DNA of 64,000 nucleotides from Actinoplanes solisilvae (GCF_003999975.1 NZ_RJAC01000001.1:62001-126000), one strand, 5' to 3'. Positions 35,395 through 47,579 are shown, numbered from the stretch's first letter. Notes: a model not told the origin generated them from the sequence alone. Program-made: numbers and translations.

Positions 35395-35422
35395 GAGGGA
35401 GCGACCTCGCGGCCGCTCCCTC
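35395..35422 (-). terminator. Hairpin between rpsO and pnp
   Basis: Stem GAGGGAGCG (35395-35403) pairs with CGCTCCCTC (35414-35422), seven bases after the rpsO stop. It may be a terminator or, as in other bacteria, a processing hairpin in the rpsO-pnp transcript. Confidence 0.7.
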
Positions 35423-35428
35423 GTCAAG

Positions 35429-35698
35429 TCAGCGGCGCAGGCCGAGACGCTCGATCAGCGTCCGGTAGCGCGCGATGTCCTTCTTCTGCACGTAGTTGAG
35501 CAAGCGGCGGCGACGGCCGACCAGCAGCAGCAGACCACGACGGCTGTGGTGGTCATGCTTGTGGGTCTTGAGGTGCTCGGTCAGATCGGCGATCCGCTTG
35601 GTGAGCATCGCGACCTGAACCTCGGGCGAACCGGTGTCGCCGTCCTTCGCCTTGTACTCGTCGATGATCTTGTTCTTGACCTCTTGGTCGAGCGCCAT
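35429..35698 (-). CDS. rpsO: 30S ribosomal protein S15
   Basis: 89-residue S15. Full-length family pattern: [56 protein letters not shown] and the C-terminal [19 protein letters not shown]. It binds the central domain of 16S rRNA. It follows ribF after 116 noncoding bases, which probably hold its promoter, and precedes pnp. Confidence 0.97.
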   Translation of the reverse strand: MALDQEVKNKIIDEYKAKDGDTGSPEVQVAMLTKRIADLTEHLKTHKHDHHSRRGLLLLVGRRRRLLNYVQKKDIARYRTLIERLGLRR

Positions 35699-35814
35699 AA
35701 TCTCCGTGATTCTGTGTTGCCGGTGAAAGCGGTTTCCCCGCGGCCCGCGGCGTCGGGCAGGCAGGCGGGACCGGTCGTTGGATAGCCCAACGTCGTCACA
35801 ACCCTATCAGGGCG

Positions 35815-36747
35815 TCAACGAAGCAGCGCGCGGGTCTGTTCGACGTCCTCGCGGATCTGCGCGACCAGCGGCTCGATCGCGTCATAGGTGCGCTGCTCAC
35901 GCAGGTGACCCACGAAGTCGAGGCTGACCCGCTCGCCGTAGAGGTCGCCGGTGAAGTCGAGCACATAGGCCTCGACCCGGCGTTCCCGGCCCGAGAACGT
36001 GGGGTTCGTGCCGATCGACACGCTCGCGGGCAGGCGCGCGGCGTGCTCGCCGCCCCGGATCATCCACGCGGCATAGACACCGTCGGCCGGCACCGCGGCA
36101 TAACGGTGCACCATCAGGTTGGCGGTCGGGAACCCCAGCTCACGCCCCCGTTGGTCGCCGCGGACGACCACGCCGTTGAGGCGATGCGGCCGGCCCAGAG
36201 CGGCGGCGGCGGCACGCACGTCCCCGGCGTCGACACAACTGCGGATGTACGTCGAGGAGAAGACCAGCCCGTCCTCGGAGACCAGCGGTGCGTCCTCCAC
36301 GGTGAAGCCGAACGAGACCCCCAGGCGCTCGAGCAGCGCGACGTCGCCTGCGGCCCGGTGCCCGAAGCGGAAGTTGTCGCCCACCACGACCACGGCCGCG
36401 TGCAACGCCTCGACCAGCACGTCGTGCACGAACGCCTCGGGGCTGAGCTGCGAGAACGCCGGCGTGAAGGGCACCACGCAGAGCGCGTCGACCCCCAGCT
36501 TCTCGATCAGCTCGGCCTTGCGCACCGGCTCGGTCAGCACCGCCGGATGCGACCCGGGCCGCACGACCTCGGCCGGGTGCGGGTCGAACGTGACGACGAC
36601 CGACTGGAGCCCCAGGTCACGGGCGCGCTTCACGGCGTGCCCGATGATCGCCTGGTGCCCGCGGTGCACCCCGTCGAAGACCCCGATCGTGACGACCGAC
36701 CGGCCCCAACCGCCCGGCACCGATTCGAATCCCCGCCACCGCTGCAT
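35815..36747 (-). CDS. ribF: Bifunctional riboflavin kinase/FAD synthetase
   Basis: 310 residues from MQRWRGFESVPG, the ATG preceded by GGGAGG; 12 extra in-frame codons upstream are not needed. The N-terminal nucleotidyltransferase domain has VVTIGVFDGVHRGHQAIIGH, and the C-terminal flavokinase domain has the GRELGFPTANL element and VSIGTNPTFSGRERRVEAYV. It converts riboflavin to FMN and FAD. Its place between truB and rpsO is conserved in actinobacteria. Confidence 0.95.
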   Translation of the reverse strand: MQRWRGFESVPGGWGRSVVTIGVFDGVHRGHQAIIGHAVKRARDLGLQSVVVTFDPHPAEVVRPGSHPAVLTEPVRKAELIEKLGVDALCVVPFTPAFSQLSPEAFVHDVLVEALHAAVVVVGDNFRFGHRAAGDVALLERLGVSFGFTVEDAPLVSEDGLVFSSTYIRSCVDAGDVRAAAAALGRPHRLNGVVVRGDQRGRELGFPTANLMVHRYAAVPADGVYAAWMIRGGEHAARLPASVSIGTNPTFSGRERRVEAYVLDFTGDLYGERVSLDFVGHLREQRTYDAIEPLVAQIREDVEQTRALLR

Positions 36748-37085
36748 TTCTCGCCTCCCGGCGCTGTACGCCCCTGGCTGCACGCCTCTCGGCGCCCCAG
36801 CTCTCGGCCTCAGCGTATCGGCGGCCCCGGTCGCGCCTTTACCGCGCCCACCGGACCGAAACGCACATCACCACAGCCTGTGGACAACTCCGGAAACCCG
36901 CCCGCGCCCGGCGTACGCTCGCCGCCACGCCCCGCGCTCGCCTGGGTGGGCGGGAAGCCGGCGGGGCGTGCGGCGCACGGCCCGGGGTGAGTTGCAGGAC
37001 AGCCCGGAACGGGTGCACGGAGGGTGACCAGTGATCAGCGAGACTGCTTGCCGAGTACTGGTCAGTACGCGTACGTCAGAAGTTC
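36748..37085. other. Intergenic region between truB and ribF
   Basis: 338 noncoding bases. A DnaA-box-like TGTGGACAA is at 36879-36887. A short dyad-rich segment AGTACTGGTCAGTACGCGTA lies near 37054-37073, close to the truB stop. No gene, clear terminator or promoter is seen. Confidence 0.4.
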
Positions 37086-37967
37086 TCAGGCGGGGGCCAG
37101 CACGATCTCGGCGCGGGCGCGGCCCTCGCGTTCCGAGACGATGGCCAGCAGTTCGCCGGTCGGGGCGAAGACGGCGTACGGGCCCTCGATGCCGACGGGG
37201 GTGAGCGGACCGCCGTGACTGAGTGTGCGGGCCTCGTCGGGGGTGGCCTCGCGCTGGGGGAAGGCCTGCCGGGCGGCCTCGGCCATGGGGAGGCTCACCA
37301 CGTCGGGGGCGATCTCCTCGAGCTGTTCGAGAGTGCGGGCCTCGGCCAGGGTCAGTCCGCCGACCGCGGTGCGCCGCAGGGCCGTCAGGTGGCCGCCGAC
37401 GCCGAGTCGCGTGCCGAGGTCGCGGGCGATCGCGCGGATGTACGTTCCTGACGAGCAGGTGACGTCGATGTCGATGTCGAGACCGTCGGCGGTGCGGCGG
37501 ATGTCGAGCACGTCGAGGCGCGAGATCGTGACGCGGCGGGCGGGGATCTCGACCGTCTCGCCCTCGCGGACGCGCTTGTAGGCCCGCTCACCGTTGATCT
37601 TGATGGCGCTGACGGCGCTCGGCACCTGGTCGATCTCGCCACGCTGAACGTCGAGCCCGGCCCGGATGGCCTCGTCGGTGACGCCGTCGACGCTCACGGT
37701 CGCGGTCACCTCGCCCTCGGCGTCGTCGGTGATCGTCGACTGACCGAGCCGGATCGTCGCCGCGTAGCTCTTCTCGGAGCCGATCACGTATGTCAGCAGG
37801 CGCGTCGCCCGGTTGACGCCGATGATCAGCACGCCGGTCGCCATCGGGTCGAGCGTGCCGCCGTGACCGACGCGGCGGGTCTTGGCCAGCCGCCGGATGC
37901 GGGCCACCACGTCGTGCGAGGTCATCCCCGCCGGTTTGTCCACCACGATCAGTCCGTCCGCGCTCAC
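37086..37967 (-). CDS. truB: tRNA pseudouridine(55) synthase
   Basis: 293 residues with a GTG start. Motif I KPAGMTSHDVV, motif II with the catalytic Asp40 in GHGGTLDPMATGVL, and ERAYKRVREGE and RCSSGTYIR-like elements (CSSGTYIRAIARDLG). The C-terminal PUA-like domain follows. It converts U55 of tRNAs to pseudouridine. The stop of the MATE gene lies 17 bases before its start region on the same strand. Confidence 0.95.
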   Translation of the reverse strand: MSADGLIVVDKPAGMTSHDVVARIRRLAKTRRVGHGGTLDPMATGVLIIGVNRATRLLTYVIGSEKSYAATIRLGQSTITDDAEGEVTATVSVDGVTDEAIRAGLDVQRGEIDQVPSAVSAIKINGERAYKRVREGETVEIPARRVTISRLDVLDIRRTADGLDIDIDVTCSSGTYIRAIARDLGTRLGVGGHLTALRRTAVGGLTLAEARTLEQLEEIAPDVVSLPMAEAARQAFPQREATPDEARTLSHGGPLTPVGIEGPYAVFAPTGELLAIVSEREGRARAEIVLAPA

Positions 37968-37984
37968 CGCATCACCTTAGGAGT

Positions 37985-39331
37985 TCAGCGCGTGACGCCG
38001 ACGACCACCCAGCGATCGGATCGCCAGCGCCACACCGTGGTGGCGAAACGGATCAGGATCAGCAGGGCGAGCCCGGCCCAGATGCCGCCCAGCCCGAGAT
38101 CGAAGAAGTAGGCGATCCAGATGGCGGGCAGGAAGCCGAGCAGGGCCGCAGCCAGCGTGATGTTGCGCAGGAAGCGCACGTCGCCGGCCCCGATCAGCAC
38201 GCCGTCGAGTGCGTAGACGACCCCGGCGAACGGCATCAGCCCGATGAACCAGGGCCAGATGAGCGAGGCCTGGTCGTGCACCCCGGCGTCGGGCGTGAAC
38301 CAACCGGGGATGACGCCGCTGCCGGCCGCCGCGAGCACGGCGAACACGACACCGGCCAGGCCCCCCGCGACCGTCACTTTCTTGGCGACCGTACGGGCGT
38401 CGGCTTCGCTACCCGCGCCGAGAGCCGCTCCGACCAGCGACTGGGCGGCGATCGCGACAGCGTCGAGGGCGAGCGCGCTGAAGAACCAGAGCTGGAGCGC
38501 GATCTGGTGAGCGCCGACCGACTCGACCCCGAACCGGCTCGCGACGGCGGTGGCGGAGAGGAAGCAGGCCTGGAACGCCGCGCCCCGGATCAGCAGGTCA
38601 CGGCCGAGGCGAAGCTGCTGGACGATGATCTGCGGGCTGGGCCGAAGCTGCCGGGTCTCGCGGACCAGCGCGTAGAGGAAGAAGCCACCCGAAACGGTCT
38701 GCGCGACGACGTTGGCGATGGCCGAGCCGACCAGACCCCAGCCGACCGGGTAGACGAGCACCGGGCACAGGATCGCCGAGAGCACGTTGGCGCCGAGTAC
38801 ATAGAACAGGGGACGCCGGGTGTCCTGCACGCCGCGCATCCAGCCGTTGCCGGCCGCGGCGAGCAGCAGGCCGGGAGCGCCGAGGGCCGCGACTCGCAAC
38901 CAGTGGGCGGCGGCCTCGGCCGTGGCGGGGTCGCCCGCGAGGGCGTGCGCCAGCGGCCCGGCGAGCGGTTGAGCAAGAACAGCCAGGAGTACGCCCACCG
39001 CCAGCGCGAGCCAGGAGGCCTGGACCCCCTCGGCGACAGCGGCGGCGCGATCGCCCGCGCCGAAGCGCCGGGCGGCCCGTCCGGTCGTGCCGTAGGCCAT
39101 GAGCGTGCCGAGCCACGCGGCCACCGACATGACCGTTCCGCTGACGGCGACGGCGGCGAGCTGCACGGAGCCGAGATGGCCGACGACCGCGGTGTCGACG
39201 AGCACGTAGAGCGGCTCGGCGGCGAGCACCACGAGCGCGGGCAGGGCCAGCTGCGCGATCCGCCTGGCCGAGGCGGGGCGTGATGCCGCGGCCGGGTCAC
39301 GGACGGCGTGCGACTGGGCAGGCGGGCTCAT
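37985..39331 (-). CDS. MATE family efflux transporter (DinF-like)
   Basis: 448 residues with twelve predicted helices and the MATE repeats: ALPALVVLAAEPLYVLVDTA at the start and a second half beginning near RGAAFQACFLSATAVASRFG. DinF-type short loops and VDTAVVGHLG match actinobacterial DinF-like exporters. These use Na+ or H+ gradients to export small molecules. The upstream neighbour is a 29-residue peptide gene; truB follows immediately. Confidence 0.9.
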   Translation of the reverse strand: MSPPAQSHAVRDPAAASRPASARRIAQLALPALVVLAAEPLYVLVDTAVVGHLGSVQLAAVAVSGTVMSVAAWLGTLMAYGTTGRAARRFGAGDRAAAVAEGVQASWLALAVGVLLAVLAQPLAGPLAHALAGDPATAEAAAHWLRVAALGAPGLLLAAAGNGWMRGVQDTRRPLFYVLGANVLSAILCPVLVYPVGWGLVGSAIANVVAQTVSGGFFLYALVRETRQLRPSPQIIVQQLRLGRDLLIRGAAFQACFLSATAVASRFGVESVGAHQIALQLWFFSALALDAVAIAAQSLVGAALGAGSEADARTVAKKVTVAGGLAGVVFAVLAAAGSGVIPGWFTPDAGVHDQASLIWPWFIGLMPFAGVVYALDGVLIGAGDVRFLRNITLAAALLGFLPAIWIAYFFDLGLGGIWAGLALLILIRFATTVWRWRSDRWVVVGVTR

Positions 39332-39393
39332 GGTAAGTCATGATGCCCGCCCAGTCGTAAGGAGTGCAATACGGATGAGGGCTTACTGTGACC

Positions 39394-39483
39394 CTACTGA
39401 CGCGTGTCCATCGAGGTCTGCAGGGCGCGGCGCGCCTGCTCGCGGGCTTCGTCGGTGGGCTTGGGCTTGGGCTTGGCAGCCAT
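39394..39483 (-). CDS. 29-residue Lys/Pro-rich small protein
   Basis: Short open frame MAAKPKPKPTDEAREQARRA continuing to LQTSMDTRQ, stop TAG. The ATG is preceded by GGAAGGACC at a suitable distance. Nearly every third base is G or C, as in real genes here. Very similar short peptides with a KPKPKP start and a charged helix are, to my knowledge, encoded in other Actinobacteria, but this was not searched. Function unknown. It lies between nrnA and the MATE gene on the same strand. Confidence 0.65.
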   Translation of the reverse strand: MAAKPKPKPTDEAREQARRALQTSMDTRQ

Positions 39484-39810
39484 GATCGTGGTCCTTCCAC
39501 GGTGGGTGCGGGCGTGGTGCGGCGACACACGCCTCTGGGATCGGTCGAGCGGACGTCACGTGGGCCGGCCCGGGATCGCCGGGCACCTGGCGACGAGTGA
39601 CGCGACCCGGATGGGTGGACCCGGGTGGCTCGAGGTCTCGCGGAGGGCGGTGGTCACGGCCGCGCAAAACCAAATCACCGTTCAGGTACCAAACTATCGT
39701 TCAGTTCCGCGCTGTGGAGCGCGCTTCCCACCAACCGGGACACCCGGCCGAGACCCGACAGCGGCCGGTGGGGCCAGCGTGGCGAAAGTCATGGCGCAGC
39801 CGACGCACTA
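39484..39810. other. Noncoding region upstream of the 29-residue gene
   Basis: 327 bases without a credible gene. It contains an imperfect 19-bp direct repeat, 39669-39687 (ACCAAATCACCGTTCAGGT) and 39688-39706 (ACCAAACTATCGTTCAGTT), 15 of 19 identical and head to tail. Its AT content is higher than the surroundings, so it may be a tandem operator in the small gene's promoter. Confidence 0.5.
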
Positions 39811-39905
39811 AAGCGCACAGCGTGCACGGAAGCGCACAGCGTGCACGGAAGCGCACAGCCCGCACGGAAGCGCACAGCCGGCGCGGAAGCGCACAGCCGG
39901 CACGG
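39811..39905. repeat. Five 19-bp tandem repeats
   Basis: Five units start AAGCGCACAGC at 39811, 39830, 39849, 39868 and 39887. The first two units are identical and the rest drift toward GCCGGCACGG. A degraded sixth unit follows. No spacers, so not CRISPR; noncoding. Confidence 0.88.
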
Positions 39906-39920
39906 GCGGGCACAGCAAAA

Positions 39921-39945
39921 GGGCGCGCGACAGAGTCGCGCGCCC
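39921..39945 (-). terminator. nrnA terminator
   Basis: Perfect 10-bp stem GGGCGCGCGA (39921-39930) with TCGCGCGCCC (39936-39945), loop CAGAG. It is 14 bases after the nrnA stop and is followed on the minus strand by TTTTGCTG. Confidence 0.85.
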
Positions 39946-39959
39946 TGAGGAGAGAGGCC

Positions 39960-41027
39960 TCAGGCCAGGTGAGCGTCCAGGAGGGGACGGATCCGCATGA
40001 TCACGTCTTCGGGCTCGCCGTGGGCGGTGAACCCGGCCGCGAGCCGATGCCCGCCCCCGCCCAGGGCCACGGCGACCGCGCTGACGTCGACGGCGCCCTT
40101 CGACCGCAGGGACACCGCCCACTCGCCCGGGGTCAGCTCTTTGATGACGACCGCCACGTCAGCCTCGGCCACGCCGCGGATCGGGTCGATCAGGGCGTCG
40201 AGCACGTAGGGCCGCTGGTTGTGCCGTTCGAGGTCGGCCGTGGTGGCGTAGGTCCAGGCCAGGCCGTGGCCGCCGGCCGCCGATCGGTCGAGCACGGCGC
40301 GGCCCAGCACCTCGCCGGTCAGCTTCATCGCGCCGAAGGGACGCGTGTCGAACGTGCGGCGGGCGATGTCGGCGGCGCTGATGCCGGTGGCGATCAGCCG
40401 GGCCGCCAGGGTGTGCACCGCGGGCGTGCGCACGAACTTGAACGAGCCCGTGTCGGTCGTGAGAGCCACGTAGAGGCATTCGGCGATCTCGGCGTCGAGC
40501 GGCACGCCGAGCCGGGTCAGCAGTTCGTCGGCCACCACCGAGGTCGCCGCGGCACCGGGGTCGACCAGGTTGACGTCGCCGAAGTCGGTGTTCGAGGCGT
40601 GGTGGTCGAGCACGACCACGCGGGAGACGCCGCCGAGCAGGCTCGCCAGAGCGCCCAGGCGCGATTCCGCGGCCACGTCGAAGATCAAGATCAAGGGCGC
40701 CGACCTGTACGCCTCTTGCTCGGGCACGAGCAGGTCGGAGCCGGGGAGCGCGCGGTAGGGCTCGGGCACGTCGAACTCGCCCGGGAAGGTGGCCCGCAGC
40801 CGGGTGAAGCCGAGCCGGCGCAGCCCGAGGGCGAACCCGAGCATGCTGCCGAGCGCGTCCCCGTCGGGGTTGACGTGGCAGATCAGCTGGACCTCGGCGT
40901 CGAGCGGGACACCGCGGACCGCCGCCACGGCCGACGCCCAGGCGGCCTCGTCGACAGCAGCCGCGGAGCCGGTGACAGGGGTGCGGCCCGGGTCGATGCC
41001 GGGCCGCACCACGGAAGCCGATGTCAC
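39960..41027 (-). CDS. nrnA: DHH/DHHA1 phosphoesterase (NrnA-like nano-RNase/pAp phosphatase)
   Basis: 355 residues, GTG start overlapping the rbfA stop (GTGA). DHH motifs: ICHVNPDGDALGSMLG, VVLDHHASNTDFGDVN, and DTGSFKF; the DHHA1 C-terminal domain has GGGHRLAAGF. NrnA proteins degrade 2-5 nt RNAs and dephosphorylate 3'-phosphoadenosine-5'-phosphate; both activities are known for the mycobacterial homologue. The rbfA-nrnA order is conserved. Confidence 0.92.
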   Translation of the reverse strand: MTSASVVRPGIDPGRTPVTGSAAAVDEAAWASAVAAVRGVPLDAEVQLICHVNPDGDALGSMLGFALGLRRLGFTRLRATFPGEFDVPEPYRALPGSDLLVPEQEAYRSAPLILIFDVAAESRLGALASLLGGVSRVVVLDHHASNTDFGDVNLVDPGAAATSVVADELLTRLGVPLDAEIAECLYVALTTDTGSFKFVRTPAVHTLAARLIATGISAADIARRTFDTRPFGAMKLTGEVLGRAVLDRSAAGGHGLAWTYATTADLERHNQRPYVLDALIDPIRGVAEADVAVVIKELTPGEWAVSLRSKGAVDVSAVAVALGGGGHRLAAGFTAHGEPEDVIMRIRPLLDAHLA

Positions 41028-41476
41028 CCCTGGTCCTCGCGGGCGCCGACCGGCTCTTCGTCTTCCTCGCTCTTGTAGGGGTCGGCGTCGCCCGCGTACT
41101 GCTTGCCCGCGGCGAGACGCTGCACCTCTTGATCACGCTGGCGCGCCTCGGTGAGGAGGTCGTCGATCTCCTTGGCGTGGTCGAGCACGTTGTCCTGCAC
41201 GAACGCCAGGCTCGGCGAGTGCCGCAGGCCCAGCGCGTGCCCGACGCGGGTGCGCAGCATGCCCTTGGCGCTCTCGAGCGCGGCCTTGGTGCCGGCCTGC
41301 TCGGTCGTGTCGCCGAGCACCGTGTAGTAGACCGTCGCCTCGCGCAGGTCACCGGTGATCCGCGCGTCGGTGATCGTCACCATGCCGAGCCGGGGATCCT
41401 TGATCTCACGTACCAGCGATGCCACCAGTTCCTTGACGCGTTCCGCATGCCGACGCGTCTTGGCCGGGTCCGACAT
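41024..41476 (-). CDS. rbfA: Ribosome-binding factor A
   Basis: 150 residues from MSDPAKTRRHAERVKELVAS. This ATG has GGAGG eight bases upstream; a GTG three codons earlier overlaps that site. KH-like RbfA fold with IKDPRLGMVTITDARITGDL and YYTVLG. It assists 30S maturation, especially at low temperature. The C-terminal acidic tail (YKSEEDEEPVGAREDQG) is typical of actinobacterial RbfA. Confidence 0.95.
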   Translation of the reverse strand: MSDPAKTRRHAERVKELVASLVREIKDPRLGMVTITDARITGDLREATVYYTVLGDTTEQAGTKAALESAKGMLRTRVGHALGLRHSPSLAFVQDNVLDHAKEIDDLLTEARQRDQEVQRLAAGKQYAGDADPYKSEEDEEPVGAREDQG

Positions 41477-41572
41477 ATCGCCCACCTCCGACTGTGATCC
41501 CGCGGGTTCGAAAAACCGCCCGCGCCCAACTGCTGAAGCCTACCCACGTGCTGTTGAAGCCGAACGTCGCCG

Positions 41573-41866
41573 TCAGTCGTCGTCACCGTAGAGCCGGCGT
41601 TTCACCGACAGCAGCTCGACCTCGGGCCGGCCGGCCACCTGGTTCTCACACGTGGTGACGACGGCGCGGGCCTGCTCGGGCTCGGCGGCGACCACCGCGA
41701 CCCCGATCTGGGCCCGCCCGTGCAGGTCGTGAAAGCCCACCTCAGCCGCGCTGACCTCGAACTTCTTCAGCATCGCGAGGATGGGACGGACGTAGGAACG
41801 CTTCTGCTTCAGCGAGCGCGAGTCGCCGGGCAGCAGCAGGTCGAACACTGCGGTCTCGGTATACAT
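41573..41866 (-). CDS. DUF503 (YlxP-like) protein
   Basis: 97 residues. DUF503 pattern: N-terminal hydrophobic strand ETAVFDLLLPGDSRSLKQKR, then FEVSAAEVG and VSVKRRLYG-like end (LLSVKRRLYGDDD). The family sits next to rbfA or infB in many bacteria and is thought to join ribosome maturation, but its role is not established. Ends 97 bases before the rbfA start. Confidence 0.93.
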   Translation of the reverse strand: MYTETAVFDLLLPGDSRSLKQKRSYVRPILAMLKKFEVSAAEVGFHDLHGRAQIGVAVVAAEPEQARAVVTTCENQVAGRPEVELLSVKRRLYGDDD

Positions 41867-41900
41867 CAGCCGGAAGATTACAGCGGGGGTGTGACAACTC

Positions 41901-42932
41901 TCAGTTGGTTTTCCGCGCGATCAACACGTCCCGCTCGATGCCCTGGTCGACCCGGTGGTCGAGCGGACCCTGCGGCACCAGTTCGAGGCCGTTGGCGATC
42001 AGGATGTCCTCGGCCAGCTCGCGCCGCGCGACCTTGGTGTTCCACGACAGCCCGAGCGCCCCGCCGGCCCGCAGCAGCGGCAGCCACTGCGGCACCGCCC
42101 GCTCCAGCAGGTCGAGCGGTCGCCGTGAGATGCCGCCCTCGTCGTCGTAGGAGCCGTGCGCGACCCCGTACGGCAGGTCGGCCACCAGCACGTCGGCGAC
42201 CCCGCCCTTCAGCAGCCCTTCGAGCTGGGTGGTGTCGGCCTGCAGCACGACGATCTTCTGCACCGCGCCGGCCTTGTGGTCGTCCTTGCTGGCCGCCATC
42301 GTGACCTCCAGGCGACGCGCGGCCCGCTTGCCCTGGCGGCGTACGGGAACGAGCTCGGCGGTGTGTTTGAGGCGCTTGCGCTTGAGCCAGGTCTGCAGGA
42401 ACAGCTTGTACGCCTCGACGTCCTTGCCGTCGAGCTCGATGCCGACGCCGTCGTAGCCGTACATCAGCGCCTGGTTCAGGGTCGTGCCCCGGCCACACAG
42501 CGGGTCGAGCACGGTGAGGTGCCCGTCGAGCATGCGGCCGGCCGACGCCGAGGCGAGCAGCGCGAGGTTGAGCACGAGCTTGGTGAACTGCTCGTTGGTC
42601 TTGCCGGCGTACTTCGGGATCGTGATCAGGTCGCTGTCGTAGCGGGCCAGCGGCCTGAGCGTGAGCGGGCGGAGCAACTCGTCGTCGACCCGCTCGAAGA
42701 GGGCGTACGCCGAGGACAGGTTCGACACATAGGCGATGTCCCGCTCGCTCAGGTCACCGTCGAAGGCGAGGTATTCGACACCGCCGAGCGAGACGACCTC
42801 GCTGTCGGGGGCGGCCGAGAGGTAGCCGAGGAAGGCGGCCAGCTCGGACTGGGCGAGACGGGCGGCCTGGTCGGCGTAGACACGATTGGCGGACGGGGCG
42901 AGCAGCAGGGCGTACCGGGACATGGGTGCCAT
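41901..42932 (-). CDS. TRM11-like SAM-dependent methyltransferase
   Basis: 343 residues (ATG at 42923 giving MSRYALLL is an alternative start). SAM-binding motif I LDPLCGRGTTLNQALMYG near 144-161, and motif IV DLPYGVAHG near 250, a D-x-P-Y variant of amino-methyltransferases. The N-terminal part lacks an obvious THUMP domain. It resembles actinobacterial TRM11/RsmD-superfamily proteins; target RNA unknown. Lies between infB and DUF503, behind the infB terminator, so it probably has its own promoter. Confidence 0.82.
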   Translation of the reverse strand: MAPMSRYALLLAPSANRVYADQAARLAQSELAAFLGYLSAAPDSEVVSLGGVEYLAFDGDLSERDIAYVSNLSSAYALFERVDDELLRPLTLRPLARYDSDLITIPKYAGKTNEQFTKLVLNLALLASASAGRMLDGHLTVLDPLCGRGTTLNQALMYGYDGVGIELDGKDVEAYKLFLQTWLKRKRLKHTAELVPVRRQGKRAARRLEVTMAASKDDHKAGAVQKIVVLQADTTQLEGLLKGGVADVLVADLPYGVAHGSYDDEGGISRRPLDLLERAVPQWLPLLRAGGALGLSWNTKVARRELAEDILIANGLELVPQGPLDHRVDQGIERDVLIARKTN

Positions 42933-42960
42933 TTTGCAGGGAGAGCGGTCCGGAAAGCGA

Positions 42961-42994
42961 AACGGCCCCGATGCTCGGAAGCACCGGGGCCGTT
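42961..42994 (-). terminator. infB terminator
   Basis: Stem AACGGCCCCG (42961-42970) pairs with CGGGGCCGTT (42985-42994), with inner TGCT/AGCA. It is 12 bases after the infB stop. On the minus strand the right arm is followed by TCGC, without a long U-tract. Confidence 0.85.
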
Positions 42995-43006
42995 CCTACC
43001 GCGTCA

Positions 43007-46078
<3,072 letters not shown>

Positions 46079-46171
46079 TGCACTCCTCACTTCGAGGTCG
46101 TGCGAGCAGTACCCGCAGCGACCTCACTCGTGCACTAGAAGCCTGGTCATTTCAGGGACTTCATCGTGTGC

Positions 46172-46510
46172 TCATCTAGGTCGTCCTACCCTGCTAGGTC
46201 GTGACGTGGCCTCGATGGTCACGTCATCGGTCTGTCCGCTCGGCTTAGCGACCTCGCGGAGATGCTCGGCCAGCGGCTCGGTGTCAGCGACACCGGTGAG
46301 TCGCAGCGCACGCCCGAAGGCGCGGCGCCGCTCCGCCAGCGCGAAGCAAGCCGGATCAGGATGCAGATGTGCTCCCCGACCCGGCAGTCGGCGGCCCGGA
46401 TCGGGCTGGAGCCGGAGATCATCCCCGGAACCTGCCGCGACGAACCGAATCAATACGGAAGCCAGCGCACGCTTGCGACAGCCAACACACATGCGCGTCG
46501 GGCCGACCAC
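46172..46510 (-). CDS. ylxR: YlxR (DUF448) RNA-binding protein
   Basis: About 112 residues from the GTG at 46510 ([16 protein letters not shown]). The open frame runs to 46576, overlapping nusA, but the extra 22 residues are outside the family. The core [14 protein letters not shown] and GRGAHLHPD elements identify DUF448; the last is the GRGAYL-type motif. B. subtilis YlxR (RnpM) binds RNase P. It sits between nusA and infB as usual. C-terminal tail is unstructured. Confidence 0.85.
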   Translation of the reverse strand: MVGPTRMCVGCRKRALASVLIRFVAAGSGDDLRLQPDPGRRLPGRGAHLHPDPACFALAERRRAFGRALRLTGVADTEPLAEHLREVAKPSGQTDDVTIEATSRPSRVGRPR

Positions 46511-46550
46511 CCGAAAGTCTACCCCGCTCGCGTCCGGAGCGCTCAGCCGG

Positions 46551-47579
46551 TCAGCTTCCAGCCTCGGCCGCATCACGATCCGAGGGTGCCGAACGGTCGG
46601 CCGGCTCGTTGTCGGGCCGGATGTCGATGCGCCAGCCGGTGAGGCGGGCGGCGAGGCGGGCGTTCTGCCCCTCGCGGCCGATCGCCAGCGAGAGCTGGAA
46701 GTCGGGCACGGTCACGCGGGCCGTGCGGGTGGCCGCGTCGACCACCTCGACCCGCAGCGCCTTGGCCGGTGAGAGCGCGTTTCCGACGAACTGAGCCGGG
46801 TCTTCCGACCAGTCGATGATGTCGATCTTCTCGCCGTGCAGCTCGCTCATCACGGCCCGCACGCGCTGGCCCATCGGGCCGATGCAGGCGCCCTTGGCGT
46901 TGACGCCCTGCACGGTCGAGTGCACGGCGATCTTGGTGCGGTGACCTGCCTCACGGGCGATCGCCGCGATCTCGACGGTGCCGTCGGCGATCTCGGGCAC
47001 CTCGAGGGCGAACAGCTTCTTGACCAGCGCCGGGTGCGACCGCGAGAGGGTGACCTGGGGGCCGCGGAAGCCCTTGGCCACGTGCACCACGATCGCCCGC
47101 AGGCGGGAGCCGTGCTGGTAGGGCGCCTCGCCGGGCACCTGCTCGGACTGCGGCAGGACGGCCTCGATCTTGCCGAGGTCGACCAGGACGATGCCCTTCT
47201 CGGCCCGCGCGGCGTCGGCCTGCACGATGCCGGTGACGAGATCGCCGTCGCGGCCCGCGTACTCACCGAAGTGCTGCTCGTCGGTGGCCTCGCGCAGCCG
47301 CTGCAGGATGACCTGCTTGGCGGTCATGGCGGCGATGCGGCCGAAGTCGTGCGGGGTGTCGTCCCACTCGCGCACCACCGTGCCGTCGGGGTCGAGTTCC
47401 TGCGCCAGCACCGACGCGACGCCGGTCTTGCGGTCGATCTCGACCCGGGCGTGCGACTGCGCGCCCTCGGTGTGCCGGTAGGCCGTCAGCAGGGCCGTCT
47501 CGATGGCCGCCAGAATCGTGTCGAACGGGATCTCCCGCTCGCGCTCCAGGGCGCGCAGCGCCGCGAGGTCGATGTTCAT
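46551..47579 (-). CDS. nusA: Transcription termination/antitermination factor NusA
   Basis: 342 residues: N-terminal RNA-polymerase-binding domain ([17 protein letters not shown]), S1 domain starting near [20 protein letters not shown], and two KH domains ([20 protein letters not shown] and the end region with [21 protein letters not shown]-type core). Like other actinobacterial NusA it lacks the C-terminal acidic repeats of E. coli. Its ATG overlaps the rimP stop by four bases. Confidence 0.96.
   Translation of the reverse strand: MNIDLAALRALEREREIPFDTILAAIETALLTAYRHTEGAQSHARVEIDRKTGVASVLAQELDPDGTVVREWDDTPHDFGRIAAMTAKQVILQRLREATDEQHFGEYAGRDGDLVTGIVQADAARAEKGIVLVDLGKIEAVLPQSEQVPGEAPYQHGSRLRAIVVHVAKGFRGPQVTLSRSHPALVKKLFALEVPEIADGTVEIAAIAREAGHRTKIAVHSTVQGVNAKGACIGPMGQRVRAVMSELHGEKIDIIDWSEDPAQFVGNALSPAKALRVEVVDAATRTARVTVPDFQLSLAIGREGQNARLAARLTGWRIDIRPDNEPADRSAPSDRDAAEAGS

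Noticed and set aside
39811-39905. CRISPR array
   Set aside because: 19-bp units without spacers, no cas genes.
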